Part shown: positions 7,805 to 17,047 of the stretch, in pieces
How positions within the stretch are numbered: position 1 is the first letter of the stretch
Layout of the letters: each line of letters starts with the position of its first letter
Assembly (NCBI RefSeq): GCF_016757965.1
Contig: NZ_JAEKIW010000010.1
Location: forward strand, 57,599 to 121,598
Length of the DNA: 64,000 bases
Source: Archaeoglobus neptunius
Lineage (GTDB): Archaea > Halobacteriota > Archaeoglobi > Archaeoglobales > Archaeoglobaceae
Direction of reading: 5' to 3'
Notes under the pieces: model-generated
What the model was told of the DNA's origin: nothing
What the model saw: the letters and a program-made list of their open reading frames with translations, nothing else
Database searches by the model: none
Translations under genes and position numbers: made by a program

Positions 7805-9175
7805 ATGGATAAGGAAGACATTTTCATGCTTCACGGAATAAAACACTTTGAGATGAAATACAAAGTTCATCCGGATGGTCAGCTTCTTAACGGGTGTTCC
7901 TCGATTGACTTTGCCAGAGATACGAACGTCTTTGGCTGGATAGGCAGGGTGCTGTCGGGACATATTGAGGAACACTATCACAGCAAAAATTCCAGGAAGG
8001 AGATTTCCAGAGAGCCATTTCTGGACATTGTCGAGAAGCGGATATTTGATGCAATTCTTAACGAGAACAGAGAAAAACCGGTGGTCAGGCACTCATTCTG
8101 GCCCCACGGTAAAAAGTTTGCGCTCCTCCTCACACACGATGTGGATGAAGTCAGAAAGACCTATCAGTATCTGACCTATCCCGCAAGACATCTCAGAAGG
8201 AGAAACTTCAGAGCCTTTAAAAATCAGATCATCTCGTTTGTTAAGAAATTGGGTGGTAAGGAACCTTTCTGGACTTTCGAGGAAATAATGCAGATTGAAA
8301 TGGAGCTGGGTGTAAGATCCACGTTCTTTTTCCTCAACGAAACTGCGAAGGTGAATTTGCTCGACACCAAAACCTGGAGACACTACGGAAGAAAGTTCAA
8401 CATCAGGGATAAAAAAATCACTGAGCTGTTGAAAACCCTGACCTCAGGGGGATGGGAAGTAGGTCTGCACGGCTCGTTCGAGTCCTACAGAGATTTTAAA
8501 AAGCTGAAAAATGAATTGATGGTACTGGAGGAAGTACTGGGCGAAAAAGTGTGTGGGACCAGGCAGCACAACCTGAATCTGGAAATTCCCGAAACGTGGA
8601 AGTACCATGAAAAACTCGGTTTGATTTATGACACAACTCTTGGATTTAACAGTTGCGCTGGATTCAGGTGGGGTACGAGTTTTCCATTCCACCCTTTGGA
8701 TGCCGAATCTGGCAGGGCACTTGATCTTCTCGAAATCCCGCTCGTGGTCGAGGATATAGCTCTGTTTTCGTACGAAAAACCGTGGAAGGAGTTTTTGGAA
8801 ATTGCCAGGAAGGTTGAGAGTTATGAGGGGGTTCTAACGATCCTCTGGCATCATTCTGTTTTTAATGACCTCGAATTTCCGGAATGGGGCGATATGTACA
8901 GGAAGATTGTGGAATACTGCCTGAATAGAGATGCCTGGGTTGCGACGGGGTGTGAGATCGCCAGATGGTGGAGAGAAAGGGAAATTTCCGACGTTAGGGT
9001 TGACTACGGCGAGGGCGAAATCACGATACGGCCGGTTCCGGCAGGGCGGCAGCACTTTCTTGATATTCACATTGAGGGAGATGCTGAAATCGAATATGGA
9101 GCTGAAGTGGTTAAAAGAGAAAAGGACAGAGTTACGATCCTCACTACAGGTGATGAGGTTAGAGTGGTGTTTTGA
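7805..9175 (+). CDS. NodB-like polysaccharide deacetylase family protein
   Basis: About 456 residues. The carbohydrate esterase 4 signature is present: LLLTHDVDEV (about 107–116, with the catalytic Asp and a metal Asp), VGLHGSFES (about 219–227, containing a metal-binding His), and LTILWHHSVF near residue 342. An extra N-terminal region of about 100 residues precedes the NodB core, and a small C-terminal beta-rich segment follows. These enzymes remove N- or O-acetyl groups from polysaccharides. No signal peptide is seen, so it may act on a lipid-linked precursor on the inner face. The start is the ATG at 7805; a TTG at 7790 would overlap the previous gene. Confidence 0.78.
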   Translation: MDKEDIFMLHGIKHFEMKYKVHPDGQLLNGCSSIDFARDTNVFGWIGRVLSGHIEEHYHSKNSRKEISREPFLDIVEKRIFDAILNENREKPVVRHSFWPHGKKFALLLTHDVDEVRKTYQYLTYPARHLRRRNFRAFKNQIISFVKKLGGKEPFWTFEEIMQIEMELGVRSTFFFLNETAKVNLLDTKTWRHYGRKFNIRDKKITELLKTLTSGGWEVGLHGSFESYRDFKKLKNELMVLEEVLGEKVCGTRQHNLNLEIPETWKYHEKLGLIYDTTLGFNSCAGFRWGTSFPFHPLDAESGRALDLLEIPLVVEDIALFSYEKPWKEFLEIARKVESYEGVLTILWHHSVFNDLEFPEWGDMYRKIVEYCLNRDAWVATGCEIARWWREREISDVRVDYGEGEITIRPVPAGRQHFLDIHIEGDAEIEYGAEVVKREKDRVTILTTGDEVRVVF

Positions 9176-10204
9176 ATGGAGATTCTGATGACGGACAGCA
9201 GAAAAGATTGGAATGATGTGGTTAACGTCTCTTCTCAGGCCACAGCCTTTCATGAGTATGAATGGCTCAAAATAATGGAGAAACATACGGGATTCAGACT
9301 TTATCCGCTGATTGCATTCAAGAATGGAGAACCGGTTGGTCTGTTTCCCCTTTTCTTTTACAGAAAACTTTTCTTGAGGTCCGTCTTTTCCCCACCCCCG
9401 GGTACGGCAACATCGTATCTGGGCCCGGTATTCGTGGAAGATGCAGGTTTAAGACTGTCCAGACGAGAGAGTCTGGGTACTGAGTTTCAGCAATCAGTCG
9501 ATAATTTTATTGAGGAGACTCTTAAAGCCAATTATATCTATTTCTCTGCACCACCGGGAGTAAATGATCCGAGAGCTTTCCAGTGGCTGGATTATGAGGT
9601 CAGACCGGCGTATGGGTATATGATCGATTTAAAAAATGGACTGGACTCGGTTCTGGAAAGGGTAATGACGAAGAAAATCAGAAAAGAGTGTAAAAGGGCT
9701 GAAAGAAAGGGTATAGTCGTGAGGGAAGGGGGGAGGAAAGAATTAATCGCTATTTACGATCTGATGAAGGATAGGTACAAAAGGCAGAACAAACCCGTTA
9801 CCGTGTCTGAAAAATACCTGCTGGAGTTATTTGACAAATTCAACTTAAGAGTTTTTGTTGCTGAGTATGAGGACGAGGTCGTGACGGGAACGGTTTGTAT
9901 CGGCTACAGAGACCGATTTTTAAGCTGGATAGGATTTCCGAAACCGAGAATGAAGCTTTCACCTTCGCCAAACGATCTGCTGGTGCTGGAGGAGATAAGG
10001 TATGCATGTGAGGAGGGGTACAGCTATTATGAAATTATGGGTGCGGCAGGAGACAGAAGGCTTCACAATTACTATTCAAAGTTTAATTTCGATCTTATTG
10101 TTCGCTTTTCTGCAAAGAAGTCGTCTGCGATTGCATCACTGATCGAGAGAGCTTACATGAAGATGAAGGACAGGTTTGGGGTTAGCAGGAGGAGGGGACC
10201 ATGA
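9176..10204 (+). CDS. FemAB-like GNAT transferase, copy 1
   Basis: About 342 residues with the twin-GNAT architecture of FemAB/FemX-type transferases. The N-terminal half has HEYEWLKIMEKHTGFRLYPL; the C-terminal half has VFVAEYEDEVVTGTVCIGY and YSYYEIMGAAGDRRLHNYYSKF, which form the acyl-binding core of the second GNAT domain. FemAB proteins add amino acids to cell-wall precursors, and relatives occur in exosortase-linked exopolysaccharide clusters. It is a paralogue of the gene at 10668 and is separated from it only by a hexapeptide acyltransferase. Archaea lack murein, so the acceptor is probably a surface sugar or lipid. The start ATG immediately follows the previous stop. Confidence 0.77.
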   Translation: MEILMTDSRKDWNDVVNVSSQATAFHEYEWLKIMEKHTGFRLYPLIAFKNGEPVGLFPLFFYRKLFLRSVFSPPPGTATSYLGPVFVEDAGLRLSRRESLGTEFQQSVDNFIEETLKANYIYFSAPPGVNDPRAFQWLDYEVRPAYGYMIDLKNGLDSVLERVMTKKIRKECKRAERKGIVVREGGRKELIAIYDLMKDRYKRQNKPVTVSEKYLLELFDKFNLRVFVAEYEDEVVTGTVCIGYRDRFLSWIGFPKPRMKLSPSPNDLLVLEEIRYACEEGYSYYEIMGAAGDRRLHNYYSKFNFDLIVRFSAKKSSAIASLIERAYMKMKDRFGVSRRRGP

Positions 10205-10668
10205 GCAAACTTCGTGACATCTACCTGGCCTTTTTACATTCGATGGCGATGAGCATCCCGCTGGGCAGGGCAAAGAGGGCACTGTACAGGTTAAGGGGAA
10301 CGAAAATCGGTAGGGGTGTGGACATTGCAAATGGTGTATTCATTGAAGACTCGTTTCCAGAGCTTATAGAGATCGAGGATGGTGTTGATATCGGGCCAGG
10401 TGTAATCATACTTGCGCACGATTCGAGCGCTCACTGCATTGACTCCCGAATTCCAATAACGCTGAAGCCTGTTGTGGTTAAAAGAAACGCGTATATCGGT
10501 GCCAGAGCCGTAATCTTACCGGGTGTTACAGTAGGCGAATCGGCGATTGTTGCTGCAGGTGCTGTCGTTACGAGAGATGTTCCTCCCGGTAAAATTGTTG
10601 CAGGCGTTCCAGCGAGGATTATCGAGGATGTTTCAGAGTACATGAAAAAGTTCAGAGGTGAGGAATAA
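10201..10668 (+). CDS. Hexapeptide-repeat (left-handed beta-helix) acyltransferase
   Basis: About 155 residues, a typical length for the small serine acetyltransferase/maltose acetyltransferase-like class. Hexapeptide repeats run from about residue 36 to 137 (IGRGVDIANGVFIED, VDIGPGVIILAHD, AYIGARAVILPGVTVG, IVAAGAVVTRDVP). The motif LAHDSSAH contains a His in the usual active-site position. It transfers an acetyl or other acyl group from CoA to a sugar hydroxyl or amine. The start overlaps the stop of FemAB copy 1 by four bases (ATGA), and its stop overlaps the start of copy 2 (TAATG), so all three are translationally coupled. Confidence 0.85.
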   Translation: MSKLRDIYLAFLHSMAMSIPLGRAKRALYRLRGTKIGRGVDIANGVFIEDSFPELIEIEDGVDIGPGVIILAHDSSAHCIDSRIPITLKPVVVKRNAYIGARAVILPGVTVGESAIVAAGAVVTRDVPPGKIVAGVPARIIEDVSEYMKKFRGEE

Positions 10669-11687
10669 TGGGCGTTGAAATTGAGCTGGCAAAAGATCCG
10701 GAACTGTGGGATGGTATTGTGAAGAGTTCTCCGCATGGTACAATTTTCCATCTCTGGGACTGGTTGAAGATTGTTGAAGGGTACACAGGAATGAAACTGT
10801 ATCCTCTGATGGGCTACAAGGGCTCAACGCCAATTGGTGTATATCCATTCTTTGGAAAAAAGGTAAAATTTGCGAAAACACTCTTTTCACCCCCTCCCAA
10901 GGCTCTTCTGCTCTATCTTGGACCGGTAATAGCGAATTACGAAACCCTGAAACAGAGCAAAAAAGTCAGCCACTTTTACAGTTTCCAAAAGCAGGTCGAT
11001 GAGTATGTTTTTTCCGAGTTAAATGCAAACTATGTACGGGTAAGAAGTGCACCACGTCTGGAGTGCAGACCTCTCATATGGTGCGGATATGATGTGAAAC
11101 CACTCTATACCTACATGATACGTCTTGAGAAGAATCCGGAGATGGTGTGGAAAAAATTTAACAGGAAAACAAGAGTGAACATTGAGAAAACAAAAAGAGA
11201 GGGTGTTACCATTGAGATGGGCGATTATGATGATCTGGATTATCTCAGAAACGCACTCTACGGTAGATTCGAGGAGCAGGGATACAGGCCTACTGAGGAT
11301 TATTACAGGGAATATCTCAATGATCTGATGGAGAGGTTTTACCCCGATAACATGAAAATATTTGTGGCCAAGTTAAATGGAGAGAGGGTAGGCGGACTTG
11401 TGACTCTCCACTATCGCAGATGGGCCGGTTTGTGGATAGGCATTCCGAAAACAAAACTGGCGGGAGTGTATCCCAACGATCTGGCACAGTGGGAGGCGAT
11501 AAAATGGGCATGTCAGGAAGGGTACGAGTACTATGAGCTGATGGATTCGGGAGAAAATCCAAGGCTCGTCGATTACAAGTCAAATTTCAATCCGGAGCCT
11601 GTTCCGTGGTATTCGGCGGTAAAATACTCATCTCCAATTTTCGGAATTGCGGAAAAGATTTCCAGAGTCATCAGGATGAAAGGGTGA
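10668..11687 (+). CDS. FemAB-like GNAT transferase, copy 2
   Basis: About 339 residues and clearly paralogous to the gene at 9176: it shares FHLWDWLKIVEGYTGMKLYPL near the N-terminus and EGYEYYELMDSGENPRLVDYKSNF near the C-terminus. As in copy 1, the second half carries the GNAT core (IFVAKLNGERVGGLVTLHY). The two copies differ throughout, so they likely add different groups or act in sequence. Neither has a signal peptide. It begins one base inside the acyltransferase stop codon and is followed four bases later by the flippase gene, which fits a pathway of substituent addition before export. Confidence 0.77.
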   Translation: MGVEIELAKDPELWDGIVKSSPHGTIFHLWDWLKIVEGYTGMKLYPLMGYKGSTPIGVYPFFGKKVKFAKTLFSPPPKALLLYLGPVIANYETLKQSKKVSHFYSFQKQVDEYVFSELNANYVRVRSAPRLECRPLIWCGYDVKPLYTYMIRLEKNPEMVWKKFNRKTRVNIEKTKREGVTIEMGDYDDLDYLRNALYGRFEEQGYRPTEDYYREYLNDLMERFYPDNMKIFVAKLNGERVGGLVTLHYRRWAGLWIGIPKTKLAGVYPNDLAQWEAIKWACQEGYEYYELMDSGENPRLVDYKSNFNPEPVPWYSAVKYSSPIFGIAEKISRVIRMKG

Positions 11688-11691
11688 ATGT

Positions 11692-13110
11692 ATGAAAAGA
11701 GGCCTGCCCTTTTACACGCTGTTTTTCATATTTTCACTTGCGCTGATGAAACTGAGCGGTGTGATCAGCAAGATTATTGTTGCCAGGTTCATAAGTCCGT
11801 ATGAATATGGAATAATAACCCTTGTTACGATATCTCTGCCGGCCATGTTCTTTTATTTCACAAACTTCTGTTTGCACGACCTTCTTTCAAATTCAAAAAA
11901 GGGAAGGAATTATTTTGGATTTGCATTCAGCTATTCGCTTACAGCATCTCTGATTGCAGCATTTTTTGTATTTACATTCCATAAATCCTTTTTCAGCTTT
12001 TTAAACCTGCCTCTTGACAACTGGGAGTTGTTATTCATTGCTTTCTTTGTCTCCCTTACTTCTGGAAGTTTATTGAATGACATTACCGGTCTCTTCAGGG
12101 GTTTGAAGCTTTATTCCTCAACAAGCATTATAGCATCACTTCCGGCAATACTCAAACTTCTCATGCTCGTTGGTTTTCTGGCAACACTGAGAAAACTTGA
12201 TTTTATAATCGCCATTCTGGTGTTCTCGTTCTCCAGTTTTGTATCTCTTGGTTTTGTGCTCCTGTTTCATAGGGGAACGATATTTGGAAACTTCAGGTTA
12301 ACACCACCCGACCGCGAAATACTGTATTTCGGAGCTTCCGTGTATCTGCTGGGCCTGTTCGGGGGACTCAGCCAGACGATAAGCAAGGTTGTGGTCAGCC
12401 ATGACCTGGGAGTGACCTGGCAGGGCTATTTTGATGCGTCGCTGACGGTTATTTCAATACTGTCATTTGCGTTTGCGTCAATGAGCTTCATATCGATTCC
12501 GGAAGCTACAAGCAGTGCAGACAGAGATGAACTGCTTTATGAAACCGGAAAGCTGGGTGATGTCGTCCGGGCACTGTTTGCATTTTTGGTTCTGGGCATC
12601 ATGCTGCTCTGCATGTATCCATCTCAGTTTGTGGGACTACTTTTTGGCAAGGATTACACAGTTTCGTCCAGATTCCTCCCTGTTCTGGCTGTCGGTTATA
12701 TTTTTCTTTATGTTCAGCAGTTTCTGGCGTATCTGAATGTGTCCTACCAGAAACCTGCAGAGTACAGATCCCTTGTCTTGGCGACACTCATTTGCCTTCT
12801 GTTCCTTGTCCCGACTGTACACACTCTCACCACAATGGTGGGAATTTTGGGTACGTATTCGGTTTTAACCTTCTTTTATTTCCTCTATTTGTTGATAACC
12901 TTGAAACTTTCAAAGGATCTATCTCCCGCATCTGTATTCGTTAAAAAGATTCACAGGCTGGTCATCGCAACGGCGATCACCGCTTTCATTGGTTATTTCA
13001 CATCATTTCCAAATTTTCTCTACGATGTCTTATTTGTTTCCATCATCTTTACACTGCTGATTTTTCTTACAGGCTACCTAAGTAAAGATCTGCTGAAAAG
13101 CATTTTTTAA
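11692..13110 (+). CDS. Wzx-like polysaccharide flippase (MOP/MATE superfamily)
   Basis: About 472 residues, nearly all hydrophobic, with roughly 12–14 membrane helices, matching the usual size of Wzx/RfbX flippases. The N-terminal segment SGVISKIIVARFISPYEYGI is characteristic of the family. It would turn lipid-linked glycans over the cytoplasmic membrane. It is the last gene of the surface cluster on this strand, and its end overlaps by four bases the end of a convergent gene. The assignment to glycan export comes from the family and from the enzymes upstream; the substrate is unknown. Confidence 0.8.
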   Translation: MKRGLPFYTLFFIFSLALMKLSGVISKIIVARFISPYEYGIITLVTISLPAMFFYFTNFCLHDLLSNSKKGRNYFGFAFSYSLTASLIAAFFVFTFHKSFFSFLNLPLDNWELLFIAFFVSLTSGSLLNDITGLFRGLKLYSSTSIIASLPAILKLLMLVGFLATLRKLDFIIAILVFSFSSFVSLGFVLLFHRGTIFGNFRLTPPDREILYFGASVYLLGLFGGLSQTISKVVVSHDLGVTWQGYFDASLTVISILSFAFASMSFISIPEATSSADRDELLYETGKLGDVVRALFAFLVLGIMLLCMYPSQFVGLLFGKDYTVSSRFLPVLAVGYIFLYVQQFLAYLNVSYQKPAEYRSLVLATLICLLFLVPTVHTLTTMVGILGTYSVLTFFYFLYLLITLKLSKDLSPASVFVKKIHRLVIATAITAFIGYFTSFPNFLYDVLFVSIIFTLLIFLTGYLSKDLLKSIF

Positions 13111-16100
13111 ATATATATCCTTACCGTCTTTGTTTCTTCGGGCATGATATCTGTTGAGATGTACCACGTGTCCCCTTCTCTGTACAGCAGCTTTCCGTTT
13201 TCTACCCTTGGTTTTGCAGGAAGAACTATTTTTAGAGTTAGCCCGTTTATGGCCACATTATTTTTATTCGTGATTGTTGCATTTATAACTCCGTTTCTGT
13301 CATCCGTGGATACGTTGATTGACACTTTTTTGAGGAGCATCATGTGAGATGCAAGTTCATATGGGTCGGAGATGGTCAAACCTCTTTTTTTGGCATATTC
13401 CAGTACCTGCAGGGCCATTTTTTGAACTGCAGAGCTGTTCAGGTATTCAGAATCCCATCTGAAAACTGTCAGAGAGTCATACCTTGCTGAGGCATCTATT
13501 ACGCTGGCCATACTCGTGAAATCGGGATAACCTCCTTTCTTGATTGTTGGTTTGGAGATGGGTATCAGCAGTATGGGGGTCTCTTCTCCTCTGAAGTAGG
13601 CGAAATGTGGCACTCTAACTCCCTCTCTCCAGTATATGTAGAATGGAGAAGGAACCTCTTTGGAAAATACGAATCCTGTTCCCGTTTTCTTCATGGATTT
13701 TATGAGTTCCAGATTGTATTTCAGGTTTCTGGGGAAATATCCAACTGTTTTTAGGCCTTCTGGCAATTTCTGACTTCTGGACGTGTAAATAACGTCGCTG
13801 GTAATTCCTTTGAGCAGGTTCAGGTCACTTCCCACTTTCACGATTTCAAAGTAGTGCTGTATCTGGTGCTGTGCGAAAAATTCGTGTACGCTTTTGATAA
13901 GGTTTAACTCGTTCACCGACATGTTGTTCAGATCTCCAAGATAGCTGATGAGCACCAGAGGTTTGACCCCATTTGGGAATGGGTATATGGACAGGGAATA
14001 CCTGTCAGTGCTGTTTGCGGTAAACTTTTCGTCACCCACAGAAATCCACTGGGTGATCTTTATCGATTCACCCGGAGATAGCTCATTCTGAAATGGATCC
14101 ATAATCTGGTTGATCATGTAATATCCTGTCACCGACCCTGTGTAGATTATTTTGTTTGGATACGGGACGTTCTGGCCGTATTTAAACAGAATTCCCGTAC
14201 CGTTGTGATGTATGAACATCTCGCTGAATTTTGTGTCCTTGAGCAACACAAAATCTTCATTCGGATAAAGCCTTCTTGTCTCTACGTTCTCACCGTATTT
14301 GATTTTGAACATATCCAGCGGAGAGTAGACTCTGACTGTGTAGCCCACCCTCATGGAGCTGTTACTCCAGTCGTTGGCTATGAGTATCTCTCTCTTAAAT
14401 GCCCTTTCGAAGAAGGTATACTTGACGGACAGGGTTGCCATCTTCCGGCCATCTTCCGTTTTGACTGTTGTGGTGTATATTATCTGGTTCTTTCCAAGAG
14501 TGATTTCAGAATATGGTATTTCCTGAAGCCCGTAGATTACCTCCTTCCGTTCAGGAGTCAGCAGATTCAGATCAATGATGTCTGCAAAACCGCCTTCGCC
14601 CAGATAGTTCTTCAACCGGGTGCCCATGTACTGAATTTCAGGTGTTTCCTTACTGAGTCGGACTCTGTAGTACTCGGTGTCAATTAGGTAACTCCCACCC
14701 GCATCTTTGATCAGAACCCCGTCTTCAAAGTTAATCTTTGGGAGGATATTGGCTATCCTGAGCTTTGATGGAATCTGGCGGTAAATTGAGAAGAAATTTT
14801 TGGTGGAATATATCTTGTCAAGCTGCCTGTTGTTATCCACGGATAGATTTAGCGGTGATTGTCCGTATATTCTGAATATTTTGTCAGTGGAAACAAGATA
14901 GCTTATCCCGAAGGATGCCAGCAAGTCTTTGGTGCGATCTTCGTGCTGTGGACCAAAGTAGGTGTAGTACTCATCTTTTATCAGTCTGGACATCTCAGAT
15001 CCTGCTGTAACAGATAAAACCTTTACAGGTATTTTATTGCTGTAAATAGCCAGTCTTGCTCCGACAGGCCCGGTTGCTCCCTCTTCCGAGTGGCCTATTC
15101 CGGAAAGCCATTTCAACCCGTCTATTTCATATTTTGAGCCACTAATGTCCTGATGGTAGTAGAGATTCCCAACCACGGGGATCGCAATAACTGAGAGAAA
15201 GACAATCAGATACGATGCGAAAGCGATGGTGTTTCTAAGGCCGGGCATCTTTATTCCCGAGATATACTGCTTAATGGCTGAAAAACCCAGTGCGGATAAC
15301 GGAGGAACGATGAGAAACATGTAGAAGAGCTCTCTCAATGCTCTCTCACCTGCGAAAACTCCTGAGGGGAGTGCGATAACGGTAACTGAAATGATCAAAC
15401 TCAGGATAAGCGGTTTTCTCGTTCTCAGCAGCCCAATAATTGCCAGAATTACGTTAACCGGACCGAGCCATACCGGCCAGAAAAGAGGGCCATGGGAGAT
15501 TGTACCTGCAAGACCGGCCGGTAAAATTGCCTGAGAACTGATGCGAAATTCTTTTAGGGCTTTGGATGCGTATCTATTTATCCACACGACAAGGTAGCCG
15601 GCGAGAAACAGGAATGACATCCAGAAAACGATAAAGGATATACTAAGGTTAACAAGCAACTGATTGTAAAGCGTTTCCAGGATGGGCCTCATGGAGAGCG
15701 GTCCTATGGACATGAACTCTCCAATCGAGATTAAAATCCGCCCCTTCCCTATGTATTGAGAGTGGATGTGGGGGAACATGTGCATGGATATTACGTAGTA
15801 CACTAACGTGAGCAGGGCTAGCAGGTACGATTCTCTATGCAATCTACCGGAAATTGCGGCAAAAACTATGAAGAACATCATCGAAAGAAAGATCATAAAC
15901 AGGTATGTACCCGTGTGGGTTATGCTTAGGAAGAGGACGAAAATATTCAGCAGGATGAATCTTTTAACCGCACTCAGCCTCTCTTCTAGCAGCAGGTAGA
16001 TGATCATAACATCCACGAACATCGCAAAAATGGATGTGGAGTATCCAAGAATGCTCAGTGATATTGAAGGGGTTGAAAGCAGGAACAGAATTGATAAAAT

Positions 16101-16496
16101 TCTGGTTTTGCCATTCCGATCGAATATGCCCGAGTAGTGGTAGTAAAGCAGCAGCAGGATGGTGAGACAGCCGAAAGGTGTCAACAGGGCTAACTGAAGC
16201 GGCTCTGCTCCTGTTATTTTGGAAACTATTGAACCGAACATCCAGAGTCCGAAGGGGTAGTCGTATCCGATATATTCCTTTTCGAAGTTCATCTCGTAAA
16301 ATTCGCTTAGAGAATTTGTTTTAGCCATCAGGTTGGTGTATATAAGATGGGTGAAAGCATCGGTGCCGTAGGGGATATCGACATAAACGAGGGTTGGCAG
16401 AATGAAGCCGAAAAATAAAACAAAGCAGAGTACGATTACAGGTGTGTTTTCACGGTTTTTTATGAATTTTAAGTAATTTTTTATTTCAACATCCAT
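13107..16496 (-). CDS. Large multi-domain membrane protein, possibly GT-C-like
   Basis: About 1129 residues. The first ~430 residues hold roughly 11–13 membrane helices. An early acidic motif (YVDIPYGTDAFTHL, about 40–53) sits in the first outer loop, where GT-C glycosyltransferases such as STT3 place their catalytic acid. The remaining ~680 residues look like exterior beta-rich domains. Near residues 880–1060 a region with LVLISYLGDL, FRWDSEYLN and KRGLTISDPYELASH is vaguely like polysaccharide-deacetylase or GH57-type barrels. A last Ig-like segment precedes the end. I do not recognise a named family. It may polymerise, transfer or trim the glycan exported by the neighbouring flippase. The start is ATG 16496, with an in-frame GTG six bases upstream. 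Confidence 0.65.
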   Translation of the reverse strand: MDVEIKNYLKFIKNRENTPVIVLCFVLFFGFILPTLVYVDIPYGTDAFTHLIYTNLMAKTNSLSEFYEMNFEKEYIGYDYPFGLWMFGSIVSKITGAEPLQLALLTPFGCLTILLLLYYHYSGIFDRNGKTRILSILFLLSTPSISLSILGYSTSIFAMFVDVMIIYLLLEERLSAVKRFILLNIFVLFLSITHTGTYLFMIFLSMMFFIVFAAISGRLHRESYLLALLTLVYYVISMHMFPHIHSQYIGKGRILISIGEFMSIGPLSMRPILETLYNQLLVNLSISFIVFWMSFLFLAGYLVVWINRYASKALKEFRISSQAILPAGLAGTISHGPLFWPVWLGPVNVILAIIGLLRTRKPLILSLIISVTVIALPSGVFAGERALRELFYMFLIVPPLSALGFSAIKQYISGIKMPGLRNTIAFASYLIVFLSVIAIPVVGNLYYHQDISGSKYEIDGLKWLSGIGHSEEGATGPVGARLAIYSNKIPVKVLSVTAGSEMSRLIKDEYYTYFGPQHEDRTKDLLASFGISYLVSTDKIFRIYGQSPLNLSVDNNRQLDKIYSTKNFFSIYRQIPSKLRIANILPKINFEDGVLIKDAGGSYLIDTEYYRVRLSKETPEIQYMGTRLKNYLGEGGFADIIDLNLLTPERKEVIYGLQEIPYSEITLGKNQIIYTTTVKTEDGRKMATLSVKYTFFERAFKREILIANDWSNSSMRVGYTVRVYSPLDMFKIKYGENVETRRLYPNEDFVLLKDTKFSEMFIHHNGTGILFKYGQNVPYPNKIIYTGSVTGYYMINQIMDPFQNELSPGESIKITQWISVGDEKFTANSTDRYSLSIYPFPNGVKPLVLISYLGDLNNMSVNELNLIKSVHEFFAQHQIQHYFEIVKVGSDLNLLKGITSDVIYTSRSQKLPEGLKTVGYFPRNLKYNLELIKSMKKTGTGFVFSKEVPSPFYIYWREGVRVPHFAYFRGEETPILLIPISKPTIKKGGYPDFTSMASVIDASARYDSLTVFRWDSEYLNSSAVQKMALQVLEYAKKRGLTISDPYELASHMMLLKKVSINVSTDDRNGVINATITNKNNVAINGLTLKIVLPAKPRVENGKLLYREGDTWYISTDIMPEETKTVRIYI

Positions 16497-16549
16497 TTGC
16501 ACTATACTGCCCTGCCCATTAATATTATTTTTCGTTACTCATCCTCTAA

Positions 16550-16970
16550 CTCGGCAAGTCTTGCGGAGTTGAAGAGGGAGGCGGTATGGCCGCATCTTCT
16601 CTCTAGATCGCCTAAGAAAGCTTGGATATTTCGAAATACGAGTTGAGCAAAATAACTGGTCAGAATAGACAGAATCATTTCAACTTTCGAAAGAGACCCT
16701 GAGTTCTGGATTGAGCATGACTTGGGTCGGATATCCGACGATCTGCCTACCTCTGCGATGAAGAGGGGGCGGAGAAGGTTGAGGAGTTGCTTGAAAGAGC
16801 CGAGAGGGAGAGGTAAGGCTGTTCATGGACTACGTCTGAGGTTTACTACATTATTGCGAGAGAGTTGAGTGTTGCGAAGGCAAATGAAGACTACAAGACG
16901 AGAACGGCCCCTCAGACAGAGTGTTAAAATCTCTGGGAGCGAGGTACGCTGAGTCAAGACATGAGTATAC
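16550..16970 (+). pseudogene. Decayed gene remnants, including a PIN-domain (VapC-like) toxin fragment
   Basis: The 550 bp between the large membrane gene and the radical SAM operon has no intact gene. From about 16751 one frame reads AYLCDEEGAEKVEELLERAE, then a stop (TAA near 16814), then SEVYYIIARELSVAKANEDY. This is the pattern of a VapC/PIN nuclease (acidic EEGAEKVEELL helix and SEVYYII helix) with a nonsense codon and probable small deletion. Upstream, near 16678–16750, another protein-like stretch (STFERDPEFWIEHDLG) has no start. Near 16920–16965 DRVLKSLGARYAESRHEY is a third scrap. No antitoxin is seen. The remainder of the gap is the leader of the downstream operon. Confidence 0.5.
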
Positions 16971-17033
16971 ACAACAGATTAAAAATGGCAACATTTAAGA
17001 ACCTTTTAAGAAATTCAACACATATAGTGTTAC

Positions 17034-17041
17034 GGAGGTGA
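17034..17041 (+). promoter_or_regulatory. Strong ribosome binding site deciding a GTG start
   Basis: GGAGGTGA matches the archaeal 16S 3' end and lies six bases before the GTG at 17048. It fixes the start of the radical SAM gene, which has no nearby ATG. Just upstream (about 16998–17013) are two TTAAGAA-type repeats within an AT-rich stretch that may belong to the promoter. Confidence 0.6.
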
Positions 17042-17047
17042 ATAATT

